This document shows positions 44,561 to 54,816 of a stretch of 64,000 nucleotides of DNA, in pieces (position 1 is the first letter of the stretch; every line of letters starts with the position of its first letter). The DNA is taken from contig CM075104.1 in NCBI GenBank assembly GCA_037576195.1, forward strand, positions 26,924,211 through 26,988,210, read 5' to 3'. A program made the position numbers and the translations under genes. Below the pieces are notes generated by a model. It was not told the DNA's origin. It searched no databases and was given only the letters and a program-made list of their open reading frames with translations. The DNA is from Phytoseiulus persimilis. Its lineage: Eukaryota > Arthropoda > Arachnida > Mesostigmata > Phytoseiidae.

Positions 44561-47295
44561 TCATTGGGGGCTCGTGTCGATCGACCGGTTGAGTTTTGTT
44601 TCGTTTTTGTCAACCTTTAGACCCGTTTTTCCTTGAGAAATCTGGGACCGAACCGAGAATCTTGGGGCAGCATTACAAATGCAATTCATCAATCCAGCTA
44701 GGGTTTCTAGGTGACAAAGGTGCCAGAATCGTACAAGATAGTTTACAAGTTGCTTCCAGGTGCGCATACCGAGTGCATGATGGTGTTGAAGGAGGACGAT
44801 TGAGCCGGTCCGTGACGGCCTTGAGAAGGTCCCCACGGTTGAGCTCCTTGCGCCTGGGGTTGGGGAGAGTATACCTGCAGGAATGGAGAAGCCGGTTCAG
44901 GTTTTCAATGGTCACCGGCAATGAATTGCAGTATTCTTCAGGTAGGCAGCGCGACTCGTTCATTAACCTGTCCGGTCGACGGTGAATGTGCTTGAACTGG
45001 TTCTCCTCCGTGCAGCAGTTGATAAGTGGGCGACATCGTGATATCGGACAGCTTCGCTGCAGGATTGTGGCGACTGCGAATCGATCAAGGGTTGACTCGA
45101 GGTCTAATTGAGAACTGGATCCTGACATGTGGTACAGCCGTGGCGGCGCGGCGTTAACAAGAGAAATATGTCGCAACATTGTACTCACGGCGAGTGCATG
45201 CCCGTGTGCAGCGCAAAAGCATCCTGAGCGTTTTGGGACGAATAAAGACCCGACGGGTTGTTGTAGCTTTGGTGGATAATTCTTCTCCCGTCAGACGTGG
45301 CTTGCGGGAAAGCTTTTTGGTTCACAGTCTGGGTCACTCGAGTGTGCATGTCAGAGCCATAAGGGACTTGCACTGTGGAGAAGTATGGTTCCCTCACATG
45401 ACGGAGGTATGAGCCCAAAACGCAGTCATGTGTGGCTTTCGGGCCGGGCAAGATGAGTTGAGCATTCCGATAAACCTGGAAGATGGCAGAGCGTGAACAT
45501 TCGGGGAATATCTAATGTTGTTCCCCGCCATTTCCCACTTCGAGATTCAGGAATTCTCCCTGAAGAGCAGATCGACTTTTGATTCTCACCTGGTTTGTGA
45601 CGCGGGCGCGCTCCTTCAAGGTTTCGATTTTTCCATCTACCAGAGGTTCAGGAACGATGAATCCTGAGTATCAAATGGTCGCATTTTACCAGCGCTCGGG
45701 CTTGTTCTCGTATATGTCTAGATCTGCCTAGCTCCTCACGAGTACCTTCTTTGTATTCGAAGTTGCCATCCTGGTAGAACGGTCCCGGTGCTGTGGGCAC
45801 GGCGCCGGGCGGCAGTCTCTGAACCGTGATCGTAGCCTGAGTCTGGTTCGGTCCCGGACGGTGTGGCATCTTGCCTTCGGATGTCGGCAGAGGCCCGAAC
45901 GGACAGATAGGTGAGACTTTCGAAATCGAAGAGTTCGGATCAAATGGAGGCGATGTCGGAGAGTGGACTCCCGGGGGTCTAGGGGAGAAGGTTCCCAGTT
46001 TGACAACATCTTCGAAACCTCGACGGAACTCCTCAAGGGAAAACTGATCATGCACACGACACGAAATCGAGAATGTTTATGCATCGGATCTTCTGTTTCT
46101 CACGTGGACGGAACTATTCGTCTACCTTCTTATGTGAAGTGTGGCTGTGCTCCCGCAAGTATCGAGAATATTAGCGGCTTCTGCGTGACTCAAGTATTGG
46201 GCTGGCCGTCCGTTCAGACTCAGGATCAAATCGCCTCGGTGAAGCAAGCCTTCCGACGGCGAACCGAGGAAAACCTGCGATCATATGTTTTACCGAACCT
46301 GTACTGAGCGAGTCGTCCCTCATGAGGCCCATGTTGCTATGAACCTTAAAATCCCCATTTCACATCAGATAAACCAAGCATCATCGTTGCTCGCAACCAA
46401 GGGCGAGCGTCATTCCCGACGAATGGAATTCCAAGCTCTGAGGTCAACAGGGTTCAATGTGTGCAGTGATCACGTATTCTTTGCCAACTCGGAAGTCGGC
46501 CTTCCCCGACTAAAACATCAACTCTCGAAGATCTGGATCAAGGCCAGCTAGGGTTCGTTGCGGGACCCGCTCGTCGGGTCTGCCGCTAATACTGACGAAT
46601 CACGGATCAGACATGTGCGACCGATGATCAGGTGAAATCACTTGTTGGATTACAGGGGGTGTGAGGCTTCGCGAGGTGCCATGAGGCTCGAGGTTGAAGC
46701 CGGTCGACGGGTATTCGTTCTTGTGCATTACTTTTGATACGTTGACGAAGTACCTCCACCGCTGACTCGTCACCGGGACCGCCGCCGATGCGGAAATGTC
46801 GAAGTTGAGGGTCCTCAGCTGGGGGAATCCCTCAGACCGTACTCGGGATCAACGCATACATCGAGGGAAAACATCGACATGAGTGGGGAGAGCGGGCTCC
46901 GAGCCCGAACAAAGATGAGGAACTGTATTCGCGGCTGCGGCTGAACAGGGTTGGCTCGAATAAGTTTTCGGACATTTGTATTTTCAAGGTTCGAACAGTG
47001 GTGAAGGAATGAACGTGGGCGAGGGAGGACCTCAGCGGGCGGCCGAGTCGTAAACAACTCACGAGGGGCTGTTTTGAGTGGCTCATTTGACCTCGCGGTT
47101 GGATATCAGTAGACTTGAAGGCGGTGTTCTACCGCCTCGCAGAAGCCGCAGCATCCACAAGTCTTGTCTCCGAGTTTCAACGACACTTACACGCTGCACC
47201 TGAAGAGGAGACGGGAGATCGGCGCCTCCTTGTAATCTGAATCCCCATGGGGACACCGCCGATTCGCGCGAGAGAGTAACCAGAACTTCAATCAT
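44561..47295 (-). CDS. PDZ and ZASP-motif protein (Zasp66/67-like, no LIM domain)
   Basis: Z-disc adaptor family that binds alpha-actinin and organises sarcomere and adhesion sites. Exons in phase: 47295-47191, 46274-46126, 45978-45740, 45663-45590, 45475-45189, 45056-44968 and a last exon 44874-44561 (or with a small in-frame intron 44769-44700); about 418 residues. Exons 1-2 form the PDZ domain (VSPWGFRLQGGADLPSPLQV, then GLLHRGDLILSLNGRPAQ and LSHAEAANILD). A proline-rich linker follows (SPICPFGPLPTSEGK), then FIVPEPLVDGKIETLKERAR. Exon 5 carries the ZASP-type motif (IIHQSYNNPSGLYSSQNAQ), and the end is Ser/Thr/Arg-rich. No cysteine-rich LIM domain is seen before the candidate poly(A) signal at 44351, as in fly Zasp66 and Zasp67. 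The start lies at ATG 47295, ahead of the PDZ; a 5' UTR exon probably lies upstream. Less certain: donor of exon 3 and the C-terminal end. Confidence 0.8.
46275..47190 (-). other. First intron of the Zasp-like gene
   Basis: The intron splits the PDZ domain. It holds short frames on both strands but no exon that fits the phase between QVQR and VFLGSPSEG, which join directly. Confidence 0.6.
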
Positions 47296-48639
47296 GGCCT
47301 GAGACAGCGCAACTGCAACTTGCGTCGCGCGGAACAACCGAACTGAACGGGCTGACTCTCGAGCCGCACTCGAATACAATCAGACAACCGATTTTTGTTG
47401 TGAGCCTACGGCTCGAACGAGCCCTTTCTCGTCTTTTCGCCCTACGAGAAACAGAGGAACGTTTGCGAGATCAACCTCAAGCGCAACCATCTGCCTTCGC
47501 CGAGAGTTACACCGTCAGCTGCGTTCTTGCACGATTTGGCAAGCGGCTGATATTCCTGGTCTGTCGGCATGTCCGCGCCCCAGCGAGACAACGATTCAGC
47601 CGTATCAGCGTTATTCGCTCGCGGTCAAACGGCACTTGTTGTACGAGACATCTATGAGAGTCGACTTCTCGTAAACTCATTGGGTGAATTCTTCATGCTA
47701 TCCTTCGTGTATCCATTGTTTCTTGACAGGCACGTCGGGACACTCTCCGACATGAAGTCGTGGGACCGTGAACGGGAGCAAACATGCGTGCACAGACAAA
47801 TACAACTAAGAATGAACTCGAGGGACGAAATCACCCACCACCGTCGAGAGCTACGACCACCTCCAACAGCAGCCACGAACTCGATGAAACTCACCCTGAT
47901 AGACTCGACGCGACTATAACTGAAGTTCAGAACGCTGGGCAAGTAGCCCGGTGCTCTCGACTGAGGGCGCCTCGCGTTTATGAGGCTCAGGGGGAGGGAA
48001 GAACTCTGCCGGCCTGCCAGCCCGCCGGTCGCTCGGAGAAGCGAAGCTGGTGGCTTGGCAATATCCTTGAATTCCGGGTTAGTACAGACTCCCGTGCTCG
48101 CACTAGCTTGCTAGCTAGCGCTGAGCGGGATGGCGAGTCGCATAGCATCTTTCAGAGTCAGAGGGCCGAGCAGGAATCTGGCCGAGGCCATCCGCCCACT
48201 CCGTATGGAAATATGCGTCTCGATTTCAGAGTTCCACGCCGAATAGATTCGGGCGCGTTGTTAATAGTTATCCGCGAGCCGACGTCGGTATCGATCGATC
48301 ATCCGGGATTTCTGAGCTTGGCCGGGCCTGCCGCCAAGTTAACAACCACGTCAAGTTTATTGTCGAATAGTGTCGTTCATCACTTCCGCCGAACTGTCTG
48401 CTGTAGGTGGCTGTGTAAATAGGATCGTCAGTGTTTCCTCTAATTTGCTGTTCATCCTAACAGAAGCTCACGGACAGCGTCCGACAGGACACCACAATTG
48501 ATTTGTCGGCGAAGATGAACAGCAGTTTGAAGCTGTCAAACCAGGAAGCTGACACAACCTTCCGATATCCTCTGTAGACATGTCTTAATCAAGATGAACA
48601 ACGCGTGGTGATTCTTCTGATGCAAGGATTGCCGCTCGG
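47296..48639. other. Upstream region of the Zasp-like gene
   Basis: The 212-codon plus-strand frame at 47784-48422 is compositionally odd (Arg/Ser/Thr/Pro-rich, no domain) and is probably chance. Divergent promoters for the Zasp-like gene (minus) and the small gene at 48640 (plus) are expected here. Confidence 0.35.
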
Positions 48640-49517
48640 ATGACCGGAGAAATCAAGGCTCCCATCGATCGAGGTACAAGTCGTGAACTTTGCGCTAACA
48701 CGCGGTCGGCCTACACTTCTAATAATCGATTCGTTAAGACTCCTTTCTTTACACGCAGGCAAACGAGCGTCGGCTGCGCTCGATGAGTTTGCTATGCCAG
48801 AAACACTTCTGTCGCTGTGGTTCCGCAGTCCTCGAAAAGTCAGAATCGGGCGATTCAGCCATCGGCGTTTTGAACTCCTGCAGTCATATTCAAGAAGAGG
48901 AACATCATTTCTAACCAAACTCCTAGCCTGCCTAATACTTCCAGGATGTCGACGGTGCCGCGGCTCGGTTCCCAGAGTCCTGCTGCGCTAATTTATCCTC
49001 GGAGGAGATTCATCGACTTTTCAGCGAACAGCAGTCCAAGGTCCCGAAACGTCCAGTTTAGCATCGGTTCCCTTCTCCTCTAGACTCATCTCGGTTCCTG
49101 AAGTTGCATGAGGCCTTTTAGCATCGTCCAGCTGGCAAGGATCCAACGCTGAGCCGGATCTGCTTCCGGACCAACAGATACGAGCCATGGACAAACAAGC
49201 TACATGATTTCACCAGGCCCGCATCTTCGATGGGCGCTTGAGTGGCCAACGCCCAAAGCTCGATTCCCCGTTTCCTCTCTTCTCTTTGTTCGAGTGCTTC
49301 TCGCGGATGAACGCTTCTATTGCCACTTCAGAACAAATTCAACTCGTACGATCGGAATCCTGAACCAGGAGAGGGCTACCCTGCCGGCTCTCAAATTCCG
49401 AATCCAGCGCGGAATCCAAGATTCCAGGAGCTCTCGCGAGACGAGTCTGAAGAATCGTTCGATAGCAACGGATGCTCCATCTCCGTGATGACTACCACTA
49501 CACAGAATGAAGGATGA
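48640..49517 (+). CDS. Predicted 99-residue protein of unknown function
   Basis: Not recognised. Three exons agree in phase: 48640-48673 (ATG, MTGEIKAPIDR, donor GTACAA), 48759-48838 (after a pyrimidine-rich acceptor; ALDEFAMPETLLSLWFRSPR) and 49332-49517 (FNSYDRNPEPGEGYPAGSQ, then an acidic FQELSRDESEESFDS and the C terminus SISVMTTTTQNEG). The protein would be hydrophilic, without a signal peptide, with a short hydrophobic helix (ETLLSLWF). ATTAAA follows at 49546-49551, 29 bases past the stop. Exon 3 looks most like genuine coding sequence; exons 1 and 2 are proposed from splice sites and phase, so the N-terminal part could be wrong or a further exon may exist. Confidence 0.4.
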
Positions 49518-50282
49518 ACTCTCGAACTTCCCTCACCGAGTCCGAATTAAAACCTCGGTGCTCGACTTCCTCTCACCCGTCGACAGGAAAATAATTCGTA
49601 GAAGCGTTCTGCCGTCTGTCATTCATTCACTGAGGAAGAGCACGCCAGAGAGCGCCGCCCAGCGTCTAGGGTGTCATGGCCACTAGACAGCAACGGCGAC
49701 CCACCATTCAGTGGACTGACCACTATTTGTGACTCTGGTGTTCGAGCTGAGTCAATCTGGAAGTGACCCGTAAACAAATGCACGAGTAGGTACCGGAGAA
49801 AAACATTCGCTCTGGCATGCCCCGATCCAGCAACTACTTCCACAATCGATGAGAAATAGCCTCTGAAATCTCGATCTCGGGGAGATCATTTCGGAGCCTC
49901 GTTGACAGCTTGACTGATTCAATAATCAACAAGGATTGCGTCAAATAGTTGGAGTCGCATCGGGCTCTCAACGTCAGCTTTCAATGGGACAGAATTCTTG
50001 TCAAGAAGCAATGAGCTCATCAAGAGCTCCCATATTCAATCGGGGGCCCACCGTTCCTAGGCGGGGACTCGGCGCTCTCGAAACCATCCACCTGTGGTAT
50101 GTGACGGAAAAAGAACATCAATCGGAAGCACTTTACGACTCTTATTTTTAGATCTCCTCGAATCGCTATTTTGATGGTGCTCCATCCCGAGGCAACTGAA
50201 CGTGTTACAAAACGGCGACGCTATTTAGACTTCGCCCCACGCTCTCGCCGTACTTTCACTCGAAAGGTGTTTGGTCGCACAA
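49518..50282. other. Short intergenic region between convergent genes
   Basis: ATTAAA at 49546-49551 is the likely poly(A) signal of the small plus-strand gene. Nothing else is recognised. Confidence 0.35.
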
Positions 50283-52218
50283 TCATCTAGTGTAGGGTTG
50301 TAGCTTGAAGTCCACGTGATCCATGATATCTTGCTTTGCGAGGCTCAAAAGGTGCGCATTTGTTGGAATATTTTCCAAATCGTCAGCAATGCTCTTGAGA
50401 GCGTGCCCGCAACCCTTAGGTAACTGTAACAGGATATCCAGGATAAGATTCGAGAGGAAAAATGTTACGGATCTATTGACGGCGTAGTTCCCTGGATTCT
50501 GATGCAACGACCTGAAAATAATACATTCGCTAGGTCATCCGACACGACTCGAGACGAGTTGAATAAACACTCAGATAGAGTTAATGGATTGATTTAGTCC
50601 TCAAACGATGAACCTCACACGAGCATCGCGGCAAATTCCGACGTGAGCAATTTCAACATCCTCAACGCAAGCCGAGGGCAGTTCTTGCACAACAAGCTGG
50701 TCTGCCAAGCCATGTATTTCCGGTGAATAGCACTCGCCGACGGCACCCTCTGTGGACAGTTTCCTCTGTTATTCATTCCGGGGCAACTGTTCAGGATGGC
50801 GAGCGTTCCACCAGCTCATGGAACCGTTTTTATCGTCACACCTTTTTAATGGTCAGTTCCAGTAGTTTGAAAATGAGATCAGTCACTTCTGGAATCTCGA
50901 CAGCGATCAGTGCCACCACCTTGAAGCACCTGGCGACTCCCGACGAATGCTGGACGCCCGTTTCGGATACCTTCGTTTGGATCCCTTATTTTTTTGGTCT
51001 GCATCCCTATCAAGAATGCCACCTCGGTCGCGCCAGTACAGTGTGATCCTCGGACCCACTTACCATTCCATGCCTGAAGAGGTGCACGATAACAATTTCG
51101 ATTCCCCTGAACCAGTCGGCGTCGACGAGAACTGATTGCCTCGGGGCTAGAATGTCAAGATATGCCAATCTGACCCCATATTCGACGATTCCGGGCGAGA
51201 AACCATCCTTGCTAAGCGTTGGTATCGATGCCGAGGTTGCTTCACACGTTACTCCTGCAAGCGGTCATCGAAAATCTCATGCTCAGCTGTGCTGCCAATC
51301 TTCATGCCGATATTCTCGAACCGAGCAAGCCCCACCTGCACTCTTGAAGTCGAAGCTGAGCCGACTTAGGAGTAATTTGAGAACTCCGAAATTGGTTCTA
51401 AGAGCATCAACTTGGGTTTTCAAGCTGATTGAGGGGGTTTTCGGCTTTTTTTGGAGCGTGTCCGGCTTTCTCGAAGCTCTCGATGATCCAAATGAGCTGT
51501 AGCTGACGTACCCACTGCTAGTCCAACTCCTCCCTTGAAGTGTCCTTGGAGTTTGGTCAATTGACAGCAGCGTATTTCCAACCTGCCCCGACATGCCTTG
51601 ACTGACTCTTTCTGGGGCGAAATCACGAGGTTCTTCAGGCTTCTCCGCCGGCTCACGGCTGGCGCATGGCTCTACTATTCGCGATAAACTCTCTTCCACA
51701 GTAGGCTCATCTCTTTTGGGACCTAAATTCATCTTCATGATTTCGGAACTCGTGATCAGGCGTCGCTTCGCCCTGAATGAGCATCTTCTCTTTGCTGTAG
51801 CCTCCACCATGTTCAGGGCTCCGATACCTTCCTCGTTCCTGTGAACTTCGGCGGACAGCTTCGGCGGAAGACTGGTCTCCTCACTCATGCCTGCTGTGTG
51901 GAAATTTCGTGCATCCGAGGGACTGTTTTCGGTGACGGAACTAACCGGTAGCGGAAGAGAGCGGTACAGGTCCTTTTGGCGAAATCCTTCGACTCTGACT
52001 TCGCGTGTCGTGTTTTGATTGGAGAACTTCGTATTTATTTTGTTTGTGCCATGAAGGACACTTTGAATGTTCGCCTCGGAATCCCGCGAAAGAACGTTAT
52101 CTCCAAAACGAACATACGTGCCAGTGAACGGGTCACGTGAGAGATAGTTTGTTTCTCTCTTTGAAGAACGGCACTGAGAGAAGGTTCCATTGAGCGAGTA
52201 GTCTCTCAAAAAGCCCAT
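50283..52218 (-). CDS. Predicted 467-residue orphan protein with helical C-terminal domain
   Basis: No family recognised. Five exons join in per-exon phase: 52218-51336, 51146-51064, 50919-50842, 50749-50619 and 50511-50283. The first exon codes about 294 residues of polar, Ser/Arg/Glu-rich, probably disordered sequence (MGFLRDYSLNGTFSQC, then FTGTYVRFGDNVLSR; later TPRTLQGRSWTSSGYVSYSS). The last 170 residues are strongly helical and hydrophobic, like an armadillo/HEAT-type bundle: ADWFRGIEIVIVHLFRHGMV, VALIAVEIPEVTDLIFKLLE, WQTSLLCKNCPRLALRMLKL and FFLSNLILDILLQLPKGCG, ending KLQPYTR. Architecture suggests a disordered regulatory tail with a scaffold domain. The start is the first ATG; an in-frame GTG lies 9 codons upstream. 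The donor after exon 1 (GTGGGG) is weak, so that boundary could shift. Exon phases and acceptor tracts support a real gene. Confidence 0.6.
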
Positions 52219-53444
52219 TGTGAATCGTTGTGTTATTTTATTCACGGACAGGGAAGTTCATTTGGCTAGCGTCACCGTGTTTACGATAAGTGAATCGTCG
52301 AACTGGGAGTGAAGTCTGACTTTGTACTGGATATTGTGGAAATCGGGGGTTTTCTGATCGCTGTCGATCATTCGGCATGTGTCTCGGTTTTCGGAACCGT
52401 CGCTCCGTACGTTTCAGCGTGGAATGGAGGATCCGATGTTTTATGCATTCAGCATTCCAGCAGCGGAGAACCACTCATTCAGTTGTATGTTTGGCGAGCA
52501 ACGGGTCAAGTTGGTTTGCGGATTCTGTTTGCGATTCGAGCGAGATCCTCCAAAAGGAATCTGTAGAGTTCCAGCGGATGTGCAAGATATAAACTGACGT
52601 TAGGCGGACACACATTCCGTTTGGCGCTCCCCATGATGGAATACAAGCTGGGAATAACACTTTTCAAACCACATACAACGAATCCCAACCCGTCTTCCGC
52701 GCACAGCGTAGACGCTCACAGGGTTCGACTTCCAATTCATTCGCCCATATTCTCCTGGAAATCCGAATCAGCCCGAATTCCGATCAGCAACGTCATGTTC
52801 CATGCATCCCGACTGAGTAACATGACACCCATTCTGCTGTACTCCAAATCGTTTCACTTGGCTCATTCGGGATAACAGACTTAGGACTGGAATAGCTGTG
52901 TTCATGCATCGTATCTGATTTGCCCTGCTCTCGGTCTTCCATTCCCACTCAATCCTCAAACTACCCCAACGGGGCGATGGAGAACGTTTTGCGCTCTTCA
53001 GCTCGAGTTGATCGATCTGACTGTGATTCTCGAGGAAGTAGGAACCGGAAGTCCCGCTCCAGATCTTCCGCGACTTCTCACTTCCATCTCGAACTTTGAA
53101 CAGCCCAATCGAGAGAAGTCGCTCAAAATACGGCAGTTGTAGACTAATTCAGAAGATCTTGCGGGTGTGTCGATGAGGCTCCGCGAGGAATGGGATCCCG
53201 ATGATCGGAGCATAAACGCGACCAAACGTTGACTCTTCCGCAGACACAATTAGGACCCCAGGTTGAGGCAATCCACAGCGGAGAGGAGCTCCCAGTGTGT
53301 CAGCCACCACCTGTGTCATACTCTTCACGCGGAGCCTCGGCCTTGGGTGAGGCGGAGGGACGTGAAGTTATTTTCTCTGTTGTAGAATCTTTCAGATCAC
53401 CCCTCGATTTCTCCTGTGGCCGGTGAGGTGGCAACCTACCGTGA
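52219..53444. other. Intergenic; several coding-like but unassigned frames
   Basis: Frames at 52379-52597 and 52621-52875 (plus) look moderately protein-like but have competing frames over the same bases and no recognised domain. No array or RNA gene seen. Confidence 0.3.
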
Positions 53445-54010
53445 TTATGCCCGAGGCGGACTCTCCGTTTGATGGCTGGAATGATTATCGGGATTGATGC
53501 TTCGTCTCATGGTTGCCTTTAACGTTAAAGTGGCGCTTGGTACCGATCCCTTGCGAAGAAAATGACGCATGTTAAACGCGGCGGAGTTATCCATCGACGG
53601 TCCGTTATCCAATCGTCCGGAATCGTCGCCATCCCATAGGATTAGTTCCTCGTTCCGGTCCACTCTTGGTTCGAAGCTTCGGTCTTTCTTTCTATCTATC
53701 CAAGCTTTCTGAGCCGAGCAATTGCTGCTGATTCGACGGAGGGGATAGAATCGAACGGCTCCGGATCCAATGATACCGACTTGAGGATATTTACTAAAGG
53801 TTCAGCGATTGAAGTTCGTCCTGACGAGGAACTAATACAATCTGATTTCTGGAAAACATATGGCCAGTATCGTTGACCAGCGTGCGTGAAATATAGAGCC
53901 GCACTGTGTCCATCGAGAGAATCCTCTAGGAAAGCTGAGTCGAGATGAGAAGTTGCGTTCAAGCTGGGCCACGTCCTCCAGCGAAGCTGATCGGCTTGGT
54001 TCACGTTCCG
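53445..54010 (-). CDS. Possible unassigned gene, two candidate exons
   Basis: The frame closing at 53696 codes a polar, aromatic-rich stretch (TSHLDSAFLEDSLDGHSAAL, then FTHAGQRYWPYVFQKSD and TSIAEPLVNILKSVSLD). The next frame, from a CTCAG acceptor near 53717 down to 53445, reads WIDRKKDRSFEPRVDRNEE, then LILWDGDDSGRLDN and a Ser/His tail with a stop. They may be consecutive exons of one minus-strand gene, but I cannot find phase-consistent junctions or a start. Function unknown. Confidence 0.25.
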
Positions 54011-54079
54011 CAACAGGAAAGTAAGGAAAGCTCGAATTCGGTGTGCTGTATGATGATTTGTATTATATTCCCGGATCAA

Positions 54080-54816
54080 AGGCGAGCTTCGTGCGGTGGA
54101 AACAAGGAGGAGAACCTCCTTGTATGACTATGATTGCACAGCAGGAAATGAAAATCGAACACACAAATTTTGAACTCAACTCCTACGAAGCAGACAGAAA
54201 TGGAATGTTCCGCCATACCAGTCTGAAAAACAGTATACACACACAGCTGCGGTGAGAACTATTGTGACTTTGTGCCGAAGGCCCTCCTCGAGTCGGTGGG
54301 AGGATTGACTCGATTCCACGCCACGAATATACACATCTCGGTGCAGGGATATCCGTCACGAATACAGCCCAGTCCTTGTTCGTCACATGTCAAGAAAGGA
54401 ATATTTGTTGGGTCTGTGACCTACGCGCTGATTCACTGAGGCTCTGATTCGGCTGGGCTCTGTTGCATTTTGGGATTCGCATTGAAAAGCATTCAATGTC
54501 GCAGCACGGTGAAAGGTTGAAGCAATTTGAGTATTGCGAGAATGCGCGAGCTCCAGGGGCACGGTGGGGCGAGCCGAAGTTCCGCTGAAGATTTTGAGAC
54601 CTCTCTTCGAAAGGTGTGACGAATGCATGCAACAACCTCCGAGGGGTTAGCCGTGACCTACGGAGTCAGCCAGGTCGGCCGGATCGCGGGAGACAGAATA
54701 GAACCGGATGACCCTCGTTGATTGTTCGTTGGGTTGGGTGATCTCAGCGGCTCGTAACAGCTCCGGGTACGGGCTTGGGAAAATTGTGAAACCGACCTAG
54801 ATGCTACCTATTCGGC
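54080..54816. other. Intergenic region downstream of DENND11
   Basis: Two nearly identical minus-strand frames at 54383-54635 are shadows. No canonical poly(A) signal for DENND11 was found near its stop; a non-canonical one must be used. Confidence 0.3.

Noticed and set aside
47784-48422. 212-codon plus-strand open frame
   Set aside because: Arg/Ser/Thr/Pro-rich with no domain, no splice context, and lies in the expected promoter/5' UTR of the Zasp-like gene; probably a chance frame in GC-rich DNA.
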